Shown one piece after another: positions 1 through 8,778 of a stretch of 64,000 nt of DNA. The notes under the pieces are model-generated. The model did not search any database. It was not told the DNA's origin and saw only the letters and a program-made list of their open reading frames with translations. The stretch lies in contig CAWCUZ010000002.1 of the NCBI GenBank assembly GCA_963798795.1, positions 1,178,001-1,242,000 of the forward strand. Reading direction: 5' to 3'. Within the stretch, counting starts at the first letter, position 1; the number at the start of each line of letters is the position of its first letter. Both the position numbers and the translations under genes were made by a program. The stretch is from CAWCUZ01 sp963798795. GTDB taxonomy: Bacteria; Acidobacteriota; Vicinamibacteria; Vicinamibacterales; SCN-69-37.

Positions 1-79
1 TCAACGTCGATCATTGAGCTCTGCTGCCCGTGCATCTGGCCTGCTGAGCCACTTTCAGACCAGAAATCAAACCTCTGTG

Positions 80-160
80 TCTTGAGCTTAGACGCACGGG
101 TCAGGCAATCTGGACAGGCCCAGGCAGAAAGTCCTTCGAGTCCCAGACTGTCATATGGAC
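80..160. promoter_or_regulatory. Conserved divergent regulatory block, copy 1
   Basis: First of four copies of the block that precedes each sigma gene. On the minus strand TGTCCA (116-111) and CGTCTAA (94-88) are separated by 16 bp, an ECF-like -35/-10 pair that would drive a gene leaving the window on the left. A second conserved piece (129-160, plus strand) contains GTCCTTC, GTCCCA and CTGTCATATGGA. Positions 1-80 hold no gene I can support; a minus-strand ATG near position 36 could start the divergent gene but only about 11 codons are visible. Confidence 0.6.
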
Positions 161-201
161 AAGAGGGCGAAGAAGGAGCCTCGACAATAACAGAGCCGCC
201 C

Positions 202-540
202 ATGGGGAATGCGAACCCGGGCCGGTGGAATCTCGCGGAGGTCCTGGACGCGATCGACGCCGTCGGTCGCTTCTATGGGCTGGCCGGCTGGCGCTTCGAC
301 GAGTGGCGCGATGCCGCGTGGGCGGTGTTTCTGCGGCGGGCGGACCTGCTTGCTTGCCCGATTTCGCGGCGAGGCGTCGCTGCGCACCTGCCTGGGCGCC
401 ATCTTCCCATGAATGTCTCACGTGGATGAAGCGAGACCTGCCGCGACTCGAGCGGAGCGTGCGCGGCCTCGACGATCTTGCGGGTTCACGCGTGCTGAGC
501 ACGCCTGGCGAAGCTACGGGCGCTGATGCAAATCCCACCC
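202..540 (+). pseudogene. ECF-type sigma factor, copy 1 (frameshifted and internally deleted)
   Basis: Nearly identical at the start to the intact copies at 4695 and 17909 (MGNANPGRWNLAEVLDAI). The frame is lost around 340-360, so translation ends at 429. The matching sequence continues in other frames through the WMKR and GLDDLAGSRV segments to about 500, then jumps directly to the terminal KLRALMQI part. Most of the region 3/4 linker and the region 4 helix-turn-helix are therefore missing. It cannot make a working sigma factor. The four-base CCCG tract at the 3' end of the other copies is reduced to about one unit here. It marks the left-most visible unit of the tandem array and lies convergent to the permease gene that ends at 757. 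Confidence 0.8.
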
Positions 541-564
541 GCCACGACGACGACGCGGCTGAGG

Positions 565-753
565 TGAGGCCGGGAGACGATGGACGTGTGTGCGTCCGGC
601 GGGCTGCGCGGCCACCAGGTTGTCGCGTTCGAGTGAGGCCAGAGCCTTCTGTGCGGTTGACAGGGACACGCCCACCACGCGCGCCAGCTCGCGCGCGTAG
701 CTCGATCCGGGCAACTGGAGCACCACGAGGATGCGGGTGCGCGTTCTCGCGAC
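565..753 (-). pseudogene. Winged-helix transcriptional regulator fragment
   Basis: Reads RILVVLQLPGSSYARELA, then GVSLSTAQKALASLERDNLV, the N-terminal DNA-binding half of a small MarR/ArsR-like winged-helix protein. It begins immediately after the stop of the permease gene (757) and is cut off after about 60 codons, where the sequence becomes the tail of sigma copy 1. The missing C-terminal half of the same family is found as a separate remnant at 5623-5770. The junction was probably made when the array units were duplicated. Not expected to be functional. Confidence 0.6.
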
Positions 754-756
754 GCC

Positions 757-3147
757 TCAACCCTCGTCGAACGACGCCTCACGGAGCGCGACGGCCGGTT
801 CGATCCGGGACGCGTGGCGAGCGGGAACCGCGGCGGCCAGCAGGGCCAGCAGGACCAGCCCGACGGCGACACCGAGCATCGTGGCCGCATCGACCGATTG
901 GATGCCGAGGACCTGCTCCTCGAACGACGACGCCAGCACGGCGCCGCCGGCAGCACCTGAGACGAGGCCGGCTCCGGCCATCAGGAGCGCCTGGCGGATG
1001 ACGCGCCACCGGACCTGTCGAGGGTCGGCCCCGAGCGCGATGCGAATCGCGATCTGGCGGGTCCGCGAGCGCACGGAATACATGAGCGCACCGAAGAGCC
1101 CGACCCCGGCAATCGCGAGGCAGGCGATCGCGAGCACGCCCATCATCACGGAGTGATTGCGGTATGGGGCGAGCACGTCACCCATGACATCCGGCATCCA
1201 GCGGAACTGGCCCGGCGGCGATCGTCCCCAGATACGATCGAGGGTCGCTCGGACGGCTGGCTCGGCGCCGTCCGGGACGCGAATGGCGATCGCGGACACC
1301 GCGCCGGATCGCTGCACGAAGAACACTTCCGGCTCCTCCGGTGTGCCGGGGCGCTTCTGGACGAGATCGGCGACGATGCCAATGACGTGCCCGCTCCCCG
1401 CTTCGGTGCGGAGCTCACGGCCGACAACAGTCATCCAGAGCGGCGGTCCAACGGAACTGACGTCGGGGATCAGCCGCCTCGCCAGTGTCTCGTTGACGAG
1501 CAGGAGCCCGCTGCGTCCCGCATAGTCGGGATCGGTAAATCCCGAGCCAGCGAGGACGCGTGCACCCAGCGTCTGAACGAACTCGGGTCCCACAGTGTTG
1601 TCCCGCACGTACAGGTTGTCTTGTGGTCGTCCGCCAAACGACAGCACGCGGACGGGCTGATCGTCCTGAAAACCCGTATTCAGGGGCCCGGAATACAGCC
1701 CCGTGGCGCTGACCCCCCTCAACCCAATCAGGCTTTCGGTCGTGGCCGCTGCATTCCGCTCATAGCCCGCGAACCTCGCCTGGTATTCCCGACTGCTCGT
1801 CGCGCCTCGAGCCCACGGTGGAGGCGTGAACAGGAGAACCCGCGCTGAGTCAAAGCCGTAGTCGAACGTCGTCACGCGCACGAACCTGTGAAGAGCCAGG
1901 CCGGAGAGGTACAGCACCAGCGCCGTGGCGGTCATTTGTCCAAAGAGCAGCACGCCGCGCCAGCGGCCGGCCGCCCAAGACGCCTCCGTCAGCCGACCGC
2001 GAATTGCGGAGAGCGGTGACACGCGACCAATCACCAGCGCCGGAAGGAGCGTCAGGATGGCCATTCCGGCGAGCGACAGAATGCCCGCAAGCGCGAACAC
2101 CCGGAAATCGGGGTCGAGGTACTGACCGCTTCGAAGCTCGCCCGGCATTCGTTGGACGATGAATCGGGTGAGGGGCCGCGTGGCCAGCAGAACGATGCCG
2201 AGGGCGGCCGCGGTGCTCAGGACGCTCTGGGCCGCGGCGGCGCGGACCAGATGCAGACGGCGGGCACCGAGGGCCAGGCGGACACCCATTTCACGGATGC
2301 GGCCGAGGGCGCCCGACACGAGAAGCGCGGCGATCTGTACCCACGTGACGACCAGGAGCAGCGTAGCGGACACCAGCAGGGCGACCATGACCTGTTCGCC
2401 GCCGGGCTGCACGACATCGCGCAAGCGGCGAATCTCGAGAGCCGGGAACGCGATCGCGACCTGCTCGGGCGTCGCATTCGGCGCGAGGCGCACGTAGGCG
2501 GGCAGAAAATGGCGCTCGGCCGGTACGGGGGCCCACACATTCGTCTCGTTCGGGAACTTCACACCGGGCCGCGTCACGCCCACAATGCGCACGAGCCGGC
2601 CGGCCAGGTCATGCAGCCCGAGGGCTCCCTCGGCTCCGCCGTACAGCCGAGTCGCGAGCTCGTGCCCGAGCACGACCGGCAGCGGATCGGCGGACTCGCG
2701 CGCCAGCGCGCCAGGACTTCGCTCATCGTCGCGCGTCAGCGGCCGGCCTGCGGCCACCGTCAGGCCGAACAGGCCGAAGAAGCGGGAGTCGACGCCCGCG
2801 ACGCGGAGACCCGCATCGCGCTCGTCGGCGGGTGCGAAGAACGTGTGAATTCCTGCCTGCGTCTTCCCCGACAGCAGCGGCGAGCTCTCGATCGCGAGCC
2901 GCAGCGCCTCGCGCTGGTCGGCGAACCAGGGATAGACCTGAAGGGCGGCCGGCCGATTCCCGTCGCGACGATAGTCGACGGCCAGAATCCGGCCGGCGTC
3001 CGGGAACGGCAGCGGCCGGAAGAGCAGGCCGTCGACAATCGAAGAGAGCGCGGTGACGATCGCGAGTGCCAGCGACAGCACGGCGACCACCGCGAACGTC
3101 AGGGCAGGCCGGTGTCGAAGATCGCGAATCGGGAAGTTGACACGCAT
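757..3147 (-). CDS. ADOP-family FtsX/MacB-type permease
   Basis: 796-residue inner-membrane protein with two FtsX-like halves. It starts with a transmembrane segment (residues 16-40), followed by a MacB-type extracytoplasmic domain, a first three-helix block (about 255-385) with GVRLALGARR in its cytoplasmic loop, a second extracytoplasmic domain, and a C-terminal three-helix block with IRIALGADPR. The repeated RxALGA loops are the usual place where such permeases contact an ATPase. No ATPase is encoded nearby, as is typical for acidobacterial orphan permeases. Unlike the permease at 31942 it lacks the N-terminal cytoplasmic segment found in PadR-linked members. It is the last gene of the operon starting with the DsbA-like gene at 4490 and follows the Cys-rich peptide gene by 220 bp, in which I see nothing. 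It may export or sense the peptide; that is inference. Confidence 0.85.
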   Translation of the reverse strand: MRVNFPIRDLRHRPALTFAVVAVLSLALAIVTALSSIVDGLLFRPLPFPDAGRILAVDYRRDGNRPAALQVYPWFADQREALRLAIESSPLLSGKTQAGIHTFFAPADERDAGLRVAGVDSRFFGLFGLTVAAGRPLTRDDERSPGALARESADPLPVVLGHELATRLYGGAEGALGLHDLAGRLVRIVGVTRPGVKFPNETNVWAPVPAERHFLPAYVRLAPNATPEQVAIAFPALEIRRLRDVVQPGGEQVMVALLVSATLLLVVTWVQIAALLVSGALGRIREMGVRLALGARRLHLVRAAAAQSVLSTAAALGIVLLATRPLTRFIVQRMPGELRSGQYLDPDFRVFALAGILSLAGMAILTLLPALVIGRVSPLSAIRGRLTEASWAAGRWRGVLLFGQMTATALVLYLSGLALHRFVRVTTFDYGFDSARVLLFTPPPWARGATSSREYQARFAGYERNAAATTESLIGLRGVSATGLYSGPLNTGFQDDQPVRVLSFGGRPQDNLYVRDNTVGPEFVQTLGARVLAGSGFTDPDYAGRSGLLLVNETLARRLIPDVSSVGPPLWMTVVGRELRTEAGSGHVIGIVADLVQKRPGTPEEPEVFFVQRSGAVSAIAIRVPDGAEPAVRATLDRIWGRSPPGQFRWMPDVMGDVLAPYRNHSVMMGVLAIACLAIAGVGLFGALMYSVRSRTRQIAIRIALGADPRQVRWRVIRQALLMAGAGLVSGAAGGAVLASSFEEQVLGIQSVDAATMLGVAVGLVLLALLAAAVPARHASRIEPAVALREASFDEG

Positions 3148-3367
3148 GATGGCCTCAAGATGGTTGCCGGCTTCCTGAGGAAGCCCGAGTCAACGTCTCA
3201 GACCCATTTTGACCTCTTCAACGGCCCACATCCAGTGTCCTCGCGCGACCCACTCGCGATGCGAACCACCTCGAGAACGGCAGGTCCGGCACCGCAGCTT
3301 CAGCCCGAACGCGCTGCAGAGTCGAGCGAGCGCGTCCAGGCTTCGGCTTACTGATTACCACCTGAGA

Positions 3368-3613
3368 CTAATTGGCGCAGAACTCGGTGGGCTCCCAGAA
3401 TATCGGATTCCCCGGATCGTCGTTGCAGAGGCACACGTCCGCCTCGTCCATGCCCACGTTGCAGTCTGTCCAGAACATCCCCCCGTGTGTCCAGCACAGA
3501 CCTTGACAGAAGGCTCTGAACTCGTTACAGCACGCTTGCGCCGCCGCCTTGCTTGGCAGCAGAAGCAACATGCCGAGTGTCAGCAGCGCACAGATCAGAC
3601 GAAGTCGCTTCAT
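3368..3613 (-). CDS. Secreted 8-cysteine peptide, unit A
   Basis: 81-residue precursor. The N-terminus MKRLRLICALLTLGMLLLLP is a clear signal peptide with a likely cleavage after AAA-Q or AQA. The mature part, about 55 residues, has eight cysteines (ACCNEF, AFCQGLC, TDCNVG, VCLCND, EFCAN) and many acidic and aromatic residues, so four disulfide bonds are possible. The start is fixed by a good ribosome-binding site (AGGAGAG) 6-7 bp upstream. The gene sits between a membrane-anchored DsbA-like oxidoreductase and an ADOP permease on the same strand. No family was recognised. The peptide reconstructed from unit C also has eight cysteines but little other similarity. It could be a bacteriocin-like peptide, a toxin, or a structural or signalling peptide; the sequence does not decide. 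Confidence 0.75.
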   Translation of the reverse strand: MKRLRLICALLTLGMLLLLPSKAAAQACCNEFRAFCQGLCWTHGGMFWTDCNVGMDEADVCLCNDDPGNPIFWEPTEFCAN

Positions 3614-3656
3614 TGCGGTCTCTCCTTTCATCAACGTGTCATCAACGGGCCTTCGT

Positions 3657-4490
3657 TCACTCCACTCGAGACCCACGACGCGCCCCTCCCCGGCGCTCGA
3701 TCCACAGTCCCACTGCGGCAAGGACGGCTATTCCGACTGCGATCAGGGAAGGGGCTTTCCACCACGTACGTCGCGCGCCAAGCTCGGACCGAATCTGATC
3801 GAGAGCTGTCGTACCGATCGCGATTCGTTGGACCTTCATCGTGCCGCCTGGTTCGGCCGTTCCGATCAGAAACGTCGGTGTTCCTCGCAGATTCAACGCG
3901 GTAGCATTCGCGAGGTCCACTCGTACCACTGAGGCGGCCTCGCCGCCGAGACAGCGCTTGAATGACGGGAGATCCAGCTTGAGTGTCTCGGCCCTGGCAA
4001 CGAGGTCGGTCTCAGCCAGATGCTGCTGGTCAGCAAATAGAAGATCGTGCATCTGCCAGAACTGCTTCTGCCGCCCAGCGCAGACCGCGGCTTCTGCCGC
4101 CCGAAAGGCGTTCGGATGCAGGGCTTCAAGCGGCATGTGCACGAAACCAACGCGTGCAATTCCAGTCGCGACATAGTCGCGCTCGATGGCGGGCATTGAA
4201 GCACGAGCGAACGCGCCACAGAACGGGCACTCGAAATCTGAATACTCAAGAATGACAAATCGCGCGTTTTCCTCGCCTTTGAGAACGGCGTCGTCCAAGG
4301 ATACGGGCGTTGATGGAACAGAGAAGGTCGACGGCCGGTGGCTGAGCCACTGGCTCACTACCCACGCCGTGACCGCAACCGCCGCTATGGCCGTAATCAG
4401 AGTCGACAGCAGCTCAAGGCCGTTGCGCCATCGGTCGGTGACTGGCGCAAATGGCGGCAATGGAGCGGCTGGGTGCTTATTCTCGGTCAT
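3657..4490 (-). CDS. DsbA-like thioredoxin-fold protein with two membrane anchors
   Basis: 277 residues from the ATG at 4490; an in-frame TTG at 4526 would add 12 residues. An N-terminal transmembrane helix (about 20-45) is followed by a Thioredoxin_4/DsbA domain with the redox motif CPFC in EYSDFECPFCGAF and a cis-proline loop RGTPTFLIG. A second hydrophobic helix follows near the C-terminus (WWKAPSLIAVGIAVLAAVGL). The fold should face the periplasm and form or shuffle disulfides. It is the first gene downstream of the leftward promoter-like site at 4570-4598 and is followed 43 bp later by the 8-Cys peptide gene, an obvious candidate substrate. Members usually lack the C-terminal helix; here it may tether the enzyme next to the permease. 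Confidence 0.85.
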   Translation of the reverse strand: MTENKHPAAPLPPFAPVTDRWRNGLELLSTLITAIAAVAVTAWVVSQWLSHRPSTFSVPSTPVSLDDAVLKGEENARFVILEYSDFECPFCGAFARASMPAIERDYVATGIARVGFVHMPLEALHPNAFRAAEAAVCAGRQKQFWQMHDLLFADQQHLAETDLVARAETLKLDLPSFKRCLGGEAASVVRVDLANATALNLRGTPTFLIGTAEPGGTMKVQRIAIGTTALDQIRSELGARRTWWKAPSLIAVGIAVLAAVGLWIERRGGARRGSRVE

Positions 4491-4561
4491 CGGCCTGGCT
4501 GTCCGGAGAGTTGTGGCAGGCGACAATGTCTACTGGCTCGTGCGGCTCAGCAGTTGCCGTC

Positions 4562-4645
4562 TTCTTAGCTTAGACGCACTGACGGTGATACTTGGACAGC
4601 CGGCCAGACAATGCTTTCGAGTCCCATACTGTCATGTGGACTAAT
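4562..4645. promoter_or_regulatory. Conserved divergent regulatory block, copy 2
   Basis: Minus-strand TGTCCA (4598-4593) and CGTCTAA (4576-4570), 16 bp apart, point to the DsbA-like gene at 4490. The plus-strand piece with CTTTCGAGTCCCA and ACTGTCATGTGGA (4613-4640) lies about 55 bp before sigma copy 2. The spacing of all elements is the same as in copies 1, 3 and 4. Confidence 0.65.
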
Positions 4646-4694
4646 CGCCCGATCCGGAGGATGATCTGTACCTTAGCGATCAATTGGGGCGCCT

Positions 4695-5285
4695 ATGGGG
4701 AATGCGAGCCCGGGCTGGTGGAATCTCGCGGAGGTCCTGGACGCGATCGACGCCGTCGGTCGCTTCTATGGGCTGGCCGGCTGGCGCTTCGACCAGTGGC
4801 GCGATGCCGCGTGGGCGGTGTTTCTGCGGCGGGCCGAGCTGCTTCGCCTCCGGTTTCGGGGCGCGTCGTCCCCACGCACCTACCTGGGCGCCGTCTTCGC
4901 CCATGAGTGCGTCACATGGATGAAGCGGGAACTGCCGCGACTCGAGCGGAGCCTGCGCGGCCTCGACGATCTTGCGGGTTCACGCGTGCCGAGCAGCCAG
5001 TTCGCCGATCCGGTTCGGGCGCGCGAAGAGGCAGAGGCCGATCGAGAGATCCGGCGGACGTTCAGGGCCGCCTGGCGCCAGCTTCCCGCCACGGACCGCA
5101 GGCTGCTCCTGGCGTATGTGGTCGAGCATCGCCGCATGCCCGCGATCGCGGCGCACGTCGGTTGTTCCCCAGAGGCCGCACACAAGCGCGCGCAGCGGGC
5201 CCTCGCGAAACTCCGGGCGCTGATGCACGTCATGCCCGCCCGCCCGCCCGCCCGCCCGCCCGCCACGACGACGCGGCTGAGATGA
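4695..5285 (+). CDS. ECF-type RNA polymerase sigma factor, copy 2 (intact)
   Basis: 196 residues. A region 2-like segment (about 20-75) contains DAAWAVFLRRAELL and RTYLGAVFAHECVTWMKREL, matching the RTWL-type end of ECF region 2. Region 4 (about 125-180) contains the helix-turn-helix MPAIAAHVGCSPEAAHKRAQ and ends RALAKLRALM. There is no visible fused anti-sigma or extra domain. The start is set by the MGNxxPG beginning shared by all four copies. The C-terminus is a low-complexity ARPPARPP tail encoded by seven CCCG units, so its length and final frame vary between copies. It is divergent from the DsbA-peptide-permease operon and most likely acts on the leftward promoter-like sites; that is inference from location and geometry. 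Confidence 0.85.
   Translation: MGNASPGWWNLAEVLDAIDAVGRFYGLAGWRFDQWRDAAWAVFLRRAELLRLRFRGASSPRTYLGAVFAHECVTWMKRELPRLERSLRGLDDLAGSRVPSSQFADPVRAREEAEADREIRRTFRAAWRQLPATDRRLLLAYVVEHRRMPAIAAHVGCSPEAAHKRAQRALAKLRALMHVMPARPPARPPATTTRLR
5235..5262 (+). repeat. CCCG tetranucleotide tract, 7 units
   Basis: Seven perfect CCCG units at the 3' end of sigma copy 2. The equivalent tract has six units in copy 3 (9804-9827), four in copy 4 (18451-18466) and about one in copy 1, so it is changing length. A change of one unit shifts the frame of the last few codons. Confidence 0.85.
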
Positions 5286-5342
5286 GACGCTCGGCAGCGT
5301 GCAGCCGAAGTCCCAGGTCCGAAAGCCGAGCGCCGCGAGCGG

Positions 5343-5490
5343 CTACCGTCCGCGTTTGCGCGCGCGTGCCGCCGCGTTCTTGTCGACGCGCAGTTTCCAG
5401 GCGGCGCGGAGCGCGCCCGTCAGGACCTCACCGTTCGCCCTCGCGAGCCGTACGTGCGTCGTCGCGTCGAACGCCGCAGCCCACGGGAGC
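5343..5490 (-). pseudogene. MmcQ/YjbR-like protein, C-terminal remnant
   Basis: The minus strand encodes THVRLARANGEVLTGALRAA followed by WKLRVDKNAAARARKRGR and a stop, almost the same as the C-terminus of the MmcQ-like gene at 18550-19058. The rest is missing or scrambled. It lies directly after sigma copy 2 just as the longer gene lies after sigma copy 4, so the sigma gene was duplicated together with the end of its neighbour. Confidence 0.7.
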
Positions 5491-5622
5491 CGCAAACGGC
5501 ATCTATTCGGCGACGTAGGCCAGGAACCGATCGCCCAGCGAGTCCGATCCGCCGGTGGACATCCGGCCGATGCTACCGCAGGCAGGAGGCGCAGGCGCGC
5601 GACCGTGTCCGCGGCGTCATGG

Positions 5623-5770
5623 TCACAGCGGCTTGCCGCGACGGCGCGGCCCGCGTCTCACGGCACCGATGGCGGCGTCGAGCTGGGGGAACGCCTCAAC
5701 CAGAGGGCCAAGGTACCCTCGAACTCGCGGCGCGCGAAGTAACCCGCCCGCGTAGCTCGATCCCGGCAAC
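5623..5770 (-). pseudogene. Winged-helix regulator, C-terminal remnant
   Basis: Begins with QLPGSSYA, then an internal deletion, then the family-typical C-terminus LGPLVEAFPQLDAAIGAVRR ending RRRGKPL, with at least one frameshift. It is the complementary half of the fragment at 565-753. Both lie just downstream of an ADOP permease or its remnant. Confidence 0.55.
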
Positions 5771-5890
5771 TGCTCCGCCCATGACGAGCGCCTGGCGGAC
5801 GACGCGCCAGCGGACCTTTCGAGGGTCGGCCCCGAGGGCGACACAATCGCGATCTGGCGAGTCCGCGAGCGCACGGACCACATGAGGGCA
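5771..5890 (-). pseudogene. ADOP permease, C-terminal remnant
   Basis: Carries WSVRSRTRQIAI and ALGADPRKVRWRVVRQALVM in two frames, matching residues near 690-740 of the permease at 757-3147. This is all that is left of the unit B permease, which the other units place at this position. Convergent with sigma copy 2. Confidence 0.65.
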
Positions 5891-5927
5891 CGGCTGACGG
5901 AGTGTCGCACGCGAGCGCAGCCCTCAC

Positions 5928-6662
5928 CTACTTCACCGCGTGAAAGACCGCCCGATCCTGGCGATAGGCGGCTGAAACCCTATTGCGCCCGCGGGCACCG
6001 TGCCACAGGGCCCGGGCGAAACGGTACGGAGCAGAAGGCACTGGCGTTATCGTTCGGACGTCTACGAAACCGACCGATCGCAACAGCCCGTGCACCGCGG
6101 CCTCGTTCGGGCCCCACCAGTTTGTGGGATCTCCGTTGAGCTCTCGGTCGGGGTAAAACGCGGCAGCCGGACGACGGAGCCCAACAAGATCGAGAACAGT
6201 TTCAACGATGAGCAGTCGCTTGGTTACCGACGCCACTCTCTCGAGCGCCATCAACGGATTCTTGAGGTGATACAGCACGCCCAGGAGCAGCACCATATCG
6301 AAGGTGCCGACGGTCTCAGGAGACAGATCCATGACATCGATCTCGAGGTCCTCTACGCGAGATTCAAGAGTCTCTCTGGCCAGGAGAAAACCCGCCTTTG
6401 TGCCCCAGCCATCGCCCCGCCACGAATAGAAATCAGTGGCGAGAACTCTGGCGGCGCCGCGCCGCTCAGCCTCGAAAGAAAAGAATCCGTCCCAGGCGCC
6501 AACGTCGAGAACCGTGAGGCCTTGAAGTGACGGTGGCAGCGCGAGGCGCTTCAGCCGCGTTGGCGTGTCGTCAACGCCGTGGGTGCATACACCCGATCCT
6601 AGATCCATCGTGTGGTACCAGCGAATCCCCGCGACCTTCGATTCCAGGTCCAGTGTGCGCAC
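5928..6662 (-). CDS. SAM-dependent methyltransferase, CmoB/DUF1698-like
   Basis: 244 residues from a GTG start. A class I methyltransferase core is visible: motif I VLDVGAWDGFFSFEAERRGA (about residues 52-71), an acidic residue after the second strand (ATDFYSW), and post-motif II FDMVLLLGVLYHLKNP, which closely resembles the HLxxP stretch of CmoB-like enzymes. The family includes tRNA uridine-5-oxyacetic acid methyltransferases as well as many methyltransferases of peptide, glycan and secondary metabolite pathways. At this length only the catalytic domain is present, so a tRNA role is doubtful. It lies in the unit B operon between mobile-element debris and the permease remnant. It could modify the product of the unit or be an independent insertion. 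Confidence 0.75.
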   Translation of the reverse strand: MRTLDLESKVAGIRWYHTMDLGSGVCTHGVDDTPTRLKRLALPPSLQGLTVLDVGAWDGFFSFEAERRGAARVLATDFYSWRGDGWGTKAGFLLARETLESRVEDLEIDVMDLSPETVGTFDMVLLLGVLYHLKNPLMALERVASVTKRLLIVETVLDLVGLRRPAAAFYPDRELNGDPTNWWGPNEAAVHGLLRSVGFVDVRTITPVPSAPYRFARALWHGARGRNRVSAAYRQDRAVFHAVK

Positions 6663-6884
6663 AGCCCGGTATGGTACTCCTCATGGCGCGCCGGAGGCCA
6701 CGTGCTTTCGCCACACGCGGATCCCGCGCGCACTCGACCTGACGTTCCCGGCATGGACGAAGTGCTGACGACAGGTACAGGGTCACGGGGTGGCGCGACG
6801 CGTGCGCGCCGCGCCGCAGGGCCGCTCCGGTCTGCGGCGTTGCCGAGCATGACAATGTCGCCGCAGTCGGGTCGCCAGACGGCG

Positions 6885-7190
6885 GCGTAGTCTCCTCAGT
6901 TCATCGGCCGCGGCTCGGTGTAGTCCTCGCCTCGTTTCACCCACGCGTGCGACCGTCCATTGCGAGATTCGCACCGGCTTCATCAAGAACGACGAGCCGG
7001 CGCGGATCCCGGCGCGGCGTCCACCGCCGGAACGCCGCGCGGTTCCTCCTCCACCCTTCGAGCTGCAACAGAGCCCGGCCGGCCACCGCCGCACCGAGGG
7101 AACCAGAATCATCGATTCTGGTCGGCGGCTGCCAATTCCGTCCAGCGAACGCCCGCTGCCGCTTCCGCGGACGACGACGCCGGGCAGCCA
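6885..7190 (-). pseudogene. IS630-family transposase fragment
   Basis: Minus-strand reading gives RRLVVLDEAGANLAM, followed after a frameshift by HAWVKRGEDYTEPRPMN. This is the typical central DDE region of IS630-type transposases (LDExGANLAM, RGxxYxEPRPMN). Both ends are missing and no terminal repeats were seen. The 220 bp between it and the methyltransferase start hold nothing I recognise. Confidence 0.7.
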
Positions 7191-7216
7191 CCCGACGATG
7201 GAACCGGCAATCGGGT

Positions 7217-7378
7217 CTACCACCAGATGCCCCACACCGGTTCGCTCTCCGCGGTGTACACGACAACGTTCACATCATCCTGAACGTTCAGCCAGGCGTC
7301 GTAGTGACCATCAGTATTTGTGGCCCATACTGGAGACCACGACTCCGTGTACACGACACGATAGCCGAGATATAACCG
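7217..7378 (-). pseudogene. 3' fragment of a secreted-protein gene (left of the IS256 copy)
   Basis: Encodes RLYLGYRVVYTESW, then NTDGHYDAWLNVQDD, and ends VWGIWW-stop; rich in Trp and Tyr, no cysteine. It abuts the left inverted repeat of the IS256-family element. The 5' fragment on the other side (8779-9084) is in the same orientation and joins in frame (156 codons in all), but no target duplication is present, so the halves may come from two related genes. The pieces share a WLxVxD pattern. Confidence 0.5.
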
Positions 7379-8778
7379 AATGTTGTGGATCGGCTGAATG
7401 ACGAAAGGCGGCGTATCCTTCGTGTGAGTTTCAAGGCACACATCCCGGTTGATCGCCGGGAGAAGGAGACGCCACCCATGTTGAGAGTAGCCGAGAAGTC
7501 GTCGAAAGAGAACCAGGAGCTGCGAGAGACGCTGGACGAGGTGCTGCAGCGCGGGGCGTTGAAGATGCTGCAGGAGATGCTCGAGGCGGAGGTTGAGGAC
7601 TACCTCACCCGGCATCGTGCGGCTCGCGATGCGCGCGGCCGAGCCCAGGTCGTCCGCAACGGCACGGCGCCGGCGCGGCAGCTGGTCACGGGCTCGGGCA
7701 CGTTGCAGGTGCGTGCGCCCCGGGTGAATGACCGCCGGATGGACGCGACGGGCCAGCGCCAGCGATTCACGAGCGAGCTGCTCCCGAGCTACATGCGTCG
7801 GGCTCCGAAGGTGACCGAAGTGCTCCCGATTCTTTATCTGCGCGGGCTGTCGACGGGCGATTTCCGGTCGGCGCTGCCGGTGTTGCTCGGCGAGGACGCC
7901 GCGGGGTTGTCGCCCACGACGATCACGCGGCTGACCGCGAGCTGGGAAGGCGAGTATCAGACGTGGCGCACGCGGAGCCTGGCCGAGACGGATTACGTCT
8001 ACGTGTGGGTCGACGGCGTGCATTTCCGTGTGCGCCTCGAGGAGGATCGGCTCTGCACGCTGGTGATGATCGGCGTGCGGCCGGACGGCACGAAAGAGCT
8101 CGTGGCGGTGGAAGATGGCTATCGCGAGAGCACCGAGAGCTGGGCGTCGGTGCTGCGCGATCTCAAACGCCGCGGCCTGCGTGCGCCGGTCGTCGCCGTC
8201 GGCGACAGCGCGTTGGGCTTCTGGGCCGCCGTCGGTGCCGTGTGGGCGGAGACCCGCGAGCAGCGGTGCTGGGTCCACCGACTGGCGAATGTGCTCGACA
8301 AACTCCCGAAGCGGCTGCAGCCGAAAGCCAAGCAGGCGCTGCACGCCATCATGAACGCGCCGACGCGGGCCGAGGCCGAAGCCGGCATTGACGCCTTCGT
8401 GGCCGAGTACGATGCGAAGTACCCGAAGGCCGTCGCTTCGCTCCGCCGCGACCAGGCGCAGCTGCTCACGTTCTACGAGTTTCCCGCGGAGCACTGGCGC
8501 CATCTGCGAACGACGAACATCATCGAATCCCCGTTCGCGACCGTGCGGTTGCGCACGCGGGTCACGAAGGGCGCGGGTTCACGCACCAAGGCGCTGATGA
8601 TGGCCTTCAAGCTGCTCGCGATGGCCGAAGCGCGCTGGCGAAAGGTGAATGGCTCGGAACTGCTGCCGCTCGTGCGCGCCGGCGTACGCTTCGTCGACGG
8701 CGTGCAGGAGAAAGCGAAGACCACGGTCGGTGAAGTGAAGGAGAACGCCGCCTAACTCACGCGGCGATCCACAACATT
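7379..8778 (+). mobile_element. IS256-family insertion sequence
   Basis: About 1.4 kb, bounded by imperfect inverted repeats: AATGTTGTGGATCG at the left end (7379-7392) and its reverse complement at 8765-8778. One full-length transposase is inside. The 8-bp flanks do not match each other (left TATAACCG, right TGACAATA), so no target duplication is visible. This points to recombination or a deletion after insertion. Confidence 0.85.
7478..8755 (+). CDS. IS256-family (Mutator-type) transposase
   Basis: 425 residues, full length for the family. The predicted DDE catalytic residues are in VYVWVDGVHFRV, VAVGDSALGFW and NIIESPFATVRLRT; the CWVHRLANVLDKLP motif between the second D and the E is typical. 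It starts at MLRVAEKSS with AGAAGGAGA 8 bp upstream. The reading frame is undamaged, so the element could still be active. Confidence 0.93.
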   Translation: MLRVAEKSSKENQELRETLDEVLQRGALKMLQEMLEAEVEDYLTRHRAARDARGRAQVVRNGTAPARQLVTGSGTLQVRAPRVNDRRMDATGQRQRFTSELLPSYMRRAPKVTEVLPILYLRGLSTGDFRSALPVLLGEDAAGLSPTTITRLTASWEGEYQTWRTRSLAETDYVYVWVDGVHFRVRLEEDRLCTLVMIGVRPDGTKELVAVEDGYRESTESWASVLRDLKRRGLRAPVVAVGDSALGFWAAVGAVWAETREQRCWVHRLANVLDKLPKRLQPKAKQALHAIMNAPTRAEAEAGIDAFVAEYDAKYPKAVASLRRDQAQLLTFYEFPAEHWRHLRTTNIIESPFATVRLRTRVTKGAGSRTKALMMAFKLLAMAEARWRKVNGSELLPLVRAGVRFVDGVQEKAKTTVGEVKENAA